Shown piece by piece: positions 60,340 through 64,000 of a DNA stretch of 64,000 bases (positions are counted from its first letter, which is position 1; the number at the start of each line of letters is the position of its first letter). The position numbers and the translations under genes were made by a program. The notes beneath the pieces are model-generated. The model had not been told where the DNA came from and did not search any database. It saw only the letters and a program-made list of their open reading frames with translations. Source of the stretch: Echinometra lucunter (Eukaryota > Echinodermata > Echinoidea > Camarodonta > Echinometridae); the NCBI GenBank assembly GCA_029962745.1, contig CM057157.1, forward strand, positions 21,582,916 through 21,646,915. Reading direction: 5' to 3'.

Positions 60340-60577
60340 ATTTTCTCTTTTTGAATTTTGTATTACCAAAAGGGGAAATCGTAATTCACTGAAAACATAC
60401 GAGATGCTTTATTTCACTTCAAAACATTTAATAGCTACATAAGTTTTGAAGAAATTACCACCTTTCTATGTATCAAATGCTGTGCTAAAAAGAAGCTTTA
60501 AGTTCTGGGAGGAGGTGTATGTTTTCAGTGAATTATGATTTCTCCTTTTAGTAAAACAAAATTCAAATAGAGAAAAT
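60340..60577. mobile_element. Foldback element with 61-bp arms
   Basis: Arms 60340-60400 and 60517-60577 pair at about 56 of 61 positions (for example TTCACTGAAAACATAC). The 116-bp spacer carries no coding frame. Confidence 0.8.
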
Positions 60578-60905
60578 GATAATTTGTGAGCTTTCTCAGT
60601 CTTTTGATTTTAGTTTGGAAGAATAGCATGATAGAAATGCCGTCTGAAAAGGATTATTCTTCCAATGCCCTCATATTCCAAATATGACAAAAAAACAGCT
60701 TGAGCGTTTGGCCCGAATATTTCTGTGTAGTCCCACATACCCATTTCTGTGTGCAGTGAATGTGCTTTTCATCAAGATTGAGTTGAGTTTTTATCATTGT
60801 GATAATTTCAGAACCTCAGGGTATACAACAATTTTTATTTACTACTTAATCAACCCTTCCAATTACTTCTGAACAGTTTCTTTCATGTTGTTATTACATG
60901 ATCAC

Positions 60906-61031
60906 GGGGGTGTAACATAAAGGGATACAATCAATCTTACGATCAATTGTAACTCTTTAGTACATGGTTTGCCATAGACTTATGATTGATATCAATCGTA
61001 AGATTGATTTTATTTTTTATGTTACACCCCC
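60906..61031. mobile_element. Palindromic MITE, GGGGGTGTAACATAAA ends
   Basis: GGGGGTGTAACATAAA and AATCAATCTTACGAT at the left pair with the complementary phrases at the right. 126 bp. Confidence 0.7.
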
Positions 61032-63099
61032 CAGAACTTGGGTTTATCTTTATCCAAATTCCTATTTGAAGTCAGACATTAATTTGATTTCTATTAGCAA
61101 TGATCAAATTAATTCATCTAGTTCAACATAGTTCTATCTTAATTACCACTGATATTTCACTAAAATAAGCAGTGTCCAGAAGTTTCTGAGACCGTACTTA
61201 CATTTGACTGACTTAAACTATACCTTAATTTATTACTTATGATGATTACAAGACAACAATTCACAATGGCTTCTGTAAACTTAAGTTTAAGTGCATTCAC
61301 TTAAGAATGACTTGGAAGATTTGTTCTTTTAAACACAAACATTTCAAAGAGACTCAGCTGACTGCAAATACAATGCGACAGAAAGTTGCCAAACCCTTCA
61401 ACAATCCCCGCTGACTTGTTCAATAAACTTGACAGAGTCTTCATGAAATTTTGGCTCTGTGCGCGAGGCCTGCTCTATTCCGAAGGTTTCTCTTAAAAAC
61501 AAGCAATCTTGTCCACTTAAACCCCCTCAAAACCACAAACCAAAAGCATGCTTGACTTTATGTAGGAATTACCCTGATTCTGGAATGAATAGGTTAAATT
61601 TTTCTTGAGGGAGGGAACATTGTTGTTTGGGGTGGAGCGGGAGAAACAATGTTCATTGTTTGGTGTTTGTTGCTATGATGTGATTGTCATGGCAAACAGC
61701 TGATCGAACAGCTCATCTTGTTATTTCTCTAAGAGAGGGGGGGGGGGGTGGTATTGGTGATGAAACTGCAAAAATTATGTAGACCCATATTTCCATTGCT
61801 ATGAAACAATTTAAAAAAATAATAAATATGTGATATGACTTCATTTGTTATTGCAAAAAGGTCAGGTATTTTTAGGAATTTGGGAGTTTGCTGTTACAAT
61901 GGGAAAATTTTTGTGAAACATTAATTTTCCAGCAGGTTAAAATGAAATTAAATATCTTCAATAAAATGAATAATTGATTCATATGTGTATTTTTACAGTA
62001 ATCTAAAGCAGATTCTTTTTTTTTTCTTCCCCACTTTTTGCTCTGACCACTGGACTGACCATGCAAATGACCATCTGAGTGGACTTGGCAGGAAGCAAGC
62101 AATGGTCAGCTTATTGCGTGACCAGACCTAATTCGCTGAGCCCCCTCATAAATCTGCCGGGAATCATTCTCGTTATTTCATAAAGACCTTAAGCAGTTGA
62201 TCAGTGCTAATAGAGGCACTACCATGCATACAACGAGGTTTGACTTAGGGCTAATTCACAACAGCTGCACATCACTTGTAATCACAATAATATGATCATC
62301 ATCCAAAAAAACGTTTAAAGAGCTCCTCATTTGAGAAGTTGGGGGAAAGTTTGCTCAGTAAATCTAGGCCCCTCTTTAGTTTTACACAGCTATCCAATTT
62401 TATCCCCCTAAATAGAGACCTATATTTACAAATATTTCACTTATAGCTTTGTTATGATGTCATCATCATCAAATCACGTTTTTTTTTTTAAGAGCCCGAG
62501 GAGAAGTTGTGGGGCGAAAGGTGGTTTCTTTGGTGAATTCCAGGGCTTTTTATAAAGGCTTAAATGACTAACTCAATCGATTTTTGCTTTAAATATATGG
62601 ACCTATATTTCACAAATACTTGAGGCGTAACTCATTAGTAATATCAGCCAATAAGTTCTGGATGACATATTACACATGGCGATTTCTAGTCTGGTTTTAT
62701 TAAATTTCTTGCTTGATATTTTGACAAAACACGACAATGTCTCAATGCTCAAGTCATGTGTTATTTAATACTCGCATGGAATACTAAAGCTTGAAGCTCT
62801 TTTGGAAATATCCCCTCCCCCTCCCCCCATGATGACATCTACAAGTTGCTATATAATCTTCTTGCATTGTGGTAGAAGTGAAGCGTTTGGTAAGTGCACC
62901 TTCTGTACTACCACAAACTAAAAACAAATGATGGCAAAGAAGGAGTTTCTGCAAACAGTAGAACCGGACCTTTTGCTAATTTTTTCATACAATATCTAAG
63001 GTAACAAGGAGAAAGATTAGGATGCAATACATGTACCTTCGGACAGGAACTCCTTTCGAGCCACTAAAAAGGGCAGCAAAGACACAATTTTTAAAATTT

Positions 63100-63326
63100 G
63101 GGCCCCCACTGCATAAAACTTACCATTACTGGTAACTCTGCCATCAGTGGTAACTTTTGAAATCTGGGCCCACTGCATAAAAACATTTTTTGTAACTCTG
63201 CCATCAATGGTAACTAGTATTACCATGGTATAACATTGCTCAACAGCCAATCAAATCAAGGTTTCTACGGAAGTTACTACTGATGGCAAAGTTACGATCA
63301 ATGGTAAGGTTTAGGCAACAGGACCC
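63100..63326. mobile_element. MITE with duplicated left end
   Basis: GGGCCC..CACTGCATAAAA followed by GGTAACTCTGCCATCA occurs twice (63100 and 63166). It faces a single right end (TGATGGCAAAGTTACGATCA ... AACAGGACCC). Confidence 0.6.
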
Positions 63327-63942
63327 AGGACTGGAACTTTTGCTTATTTCTAATATGATACAAACTACTTACTAATAGGAATAATAAAAATATAGTTAAT
63401 CAATATTGATTAGATAAAATGATGAAAAGATATTGAGGCGAGGAGGGATGAGTTGAAAGAAAGATGGACAGATCCTGCTTGTGTCAATGGAAGCTTGGCT
63501 CATTACCCAAGGTGCCCTTGCTGTGCTAATTAGACTCCAATGCCAGTCACTTTCTCTCTACCCAGAGTCCCTCCTCAGTCAGGGCCAATGAGAGGCACAA
63601 GTTACTTAGAAGAATTGTCCTGTGATCAAGACAATAAGACAATGACCTCTTTCTACAAGGGTGGGGTCTATGCAGGTAAGTTTCTCAGCCTGGAAGGGTG
63701 GGGAAGCACAGGGGTAGGGATTTGATCAACCACTAAGTTTAAATGAAATATTTTTACCCGACTGCAATGAAATTATATGCTGCTTCTCCTGACATAACAA
63801 TAATGATCCGTTCTTCTATAGTGCCATCACATTAACATCCCTATGTGTTGCCGAAGAGCTGTGAAAATTATTATCCCGGCTCTAGCCCAAGCAACTGTTA
63901 TCACTGAACAGCACATTTCAGCAAATAATCCTACATGTACCT

Positions 63943-64000
63943 GTGACACGACATTTGCTCCTGCGACAAATGCTCCCATTTTAATTTCTCTGAAGACATA
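63943..64000. mobile_element. Left end of a TIR element, cut by the window edge
   Basis: GTGACACGACATTTGCTCCT matches the left end of the element at 34311-34522 and continues with the similar CT..AAGACAT. Confidence 0.5.

Larger units (their letters stand above)
59389..64000. other. NFI intron upstream of the linker exon
   Basis: No exon is recognised. In particular there is no minus-strand frame long enough for the NFI DNA-binding exon. It holds two foldback/MITE elements near 60.3 and 60.9 kb, another at 63.1 kb, a G run at 61738, and the start of a TIR element at the right edge. Confidence 0.55.

Noticed and set aside
59389..64000. NFI DNA-binding domain exon
   Set aside because: I looked for the long minus-strand exon that should precede the linker exon; no open frame of that size or motif is present, so it lies outside the window.

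Overview
The window is eukaryotic, intron-rich and AT-rich DNA from an invertebrate deuterostome. A sea urchin or related echinoderm is my best guess. That guess rests on the protein matches, the dense load of short inverted-repeat elements and tRNA-derived SINEs, and the frequent ACATGTACATGT microsatellites; I could not run a search to confirm it. There is no prokaryotic or organellar gene organisation. Two protein-coding genes are clearly present. Both lie on the minus strand, both are split into exons that join in consistent reading phase, and both are conserved animal genes.

Region 1 (1-9512) holds the complete coding region of the small (R2) subunit of class Ia ribonucleotide reductase, RRM2-type. 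Eight exons run from an ATG at 9477 to a TAA at 2172 and give 547 residues. All six di-iron ligands, the radical tyrosine and the C-terminal FTLDADF tail are present. The N-terminus is about 160 residues longer than in the human protein and is strongly acidic, and its KEN box lies close to the catalytic core. An 11-codon upstream ORF ends in TAATG, overlapping the start codon. One intron carries a 5'-truncated CR1/L2-like LINE in sense orientation. Another carries an inverted-repeat element with degenerate telomere-like CCCTAA repeats inside.

Region 2 (9513 to about 17000) is intergenic: simple repeats, a tandemly duplicated tRNA-derived SINE, a 55-bp palindrome, and a 793-bp element with TATAGACCAATTTCAC terminal inverted repeats.

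Region 3 (about 17000-64000) is the 3' part of a nuclear factor I (NFI/CTF) gene. Ten exons (59388 down to 25186) encode 486 residues of the C-terminal transactivation region. They include blocks matching vertebrate NFI (SSGVFTALEL, VDDEVDS..GEE, SSGWH, LSDYVQLV, a proline-rich MLPPPPPPPVARPV block, RFVPV). The exon for the N-terminal DNA-binding/dimerisation domain must lie beyond position 64000. About 8 kb of AT-rich, exon-free and repeat-poor sequence below the stop codon looks like a long 3' UTR. A 22-kb intron (37074-59325) is packed with MITE-like elements, SINEs, tandem duplications and two notable hairpins. It also holds a decayed 120-165-bp tandem array, a GC-rich patch with a MEF2-type site, and a palindromic element built from about twelve 21-bp units.

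The two genes are unrelated in pathway: RRM2 makes deoxyribonucleotides for S phase, and NFI is a transcription factor. Nothing here forms an operon-like or defence-like system. The most unusual material is the repeat content and the RRM2 N-terminal extension.
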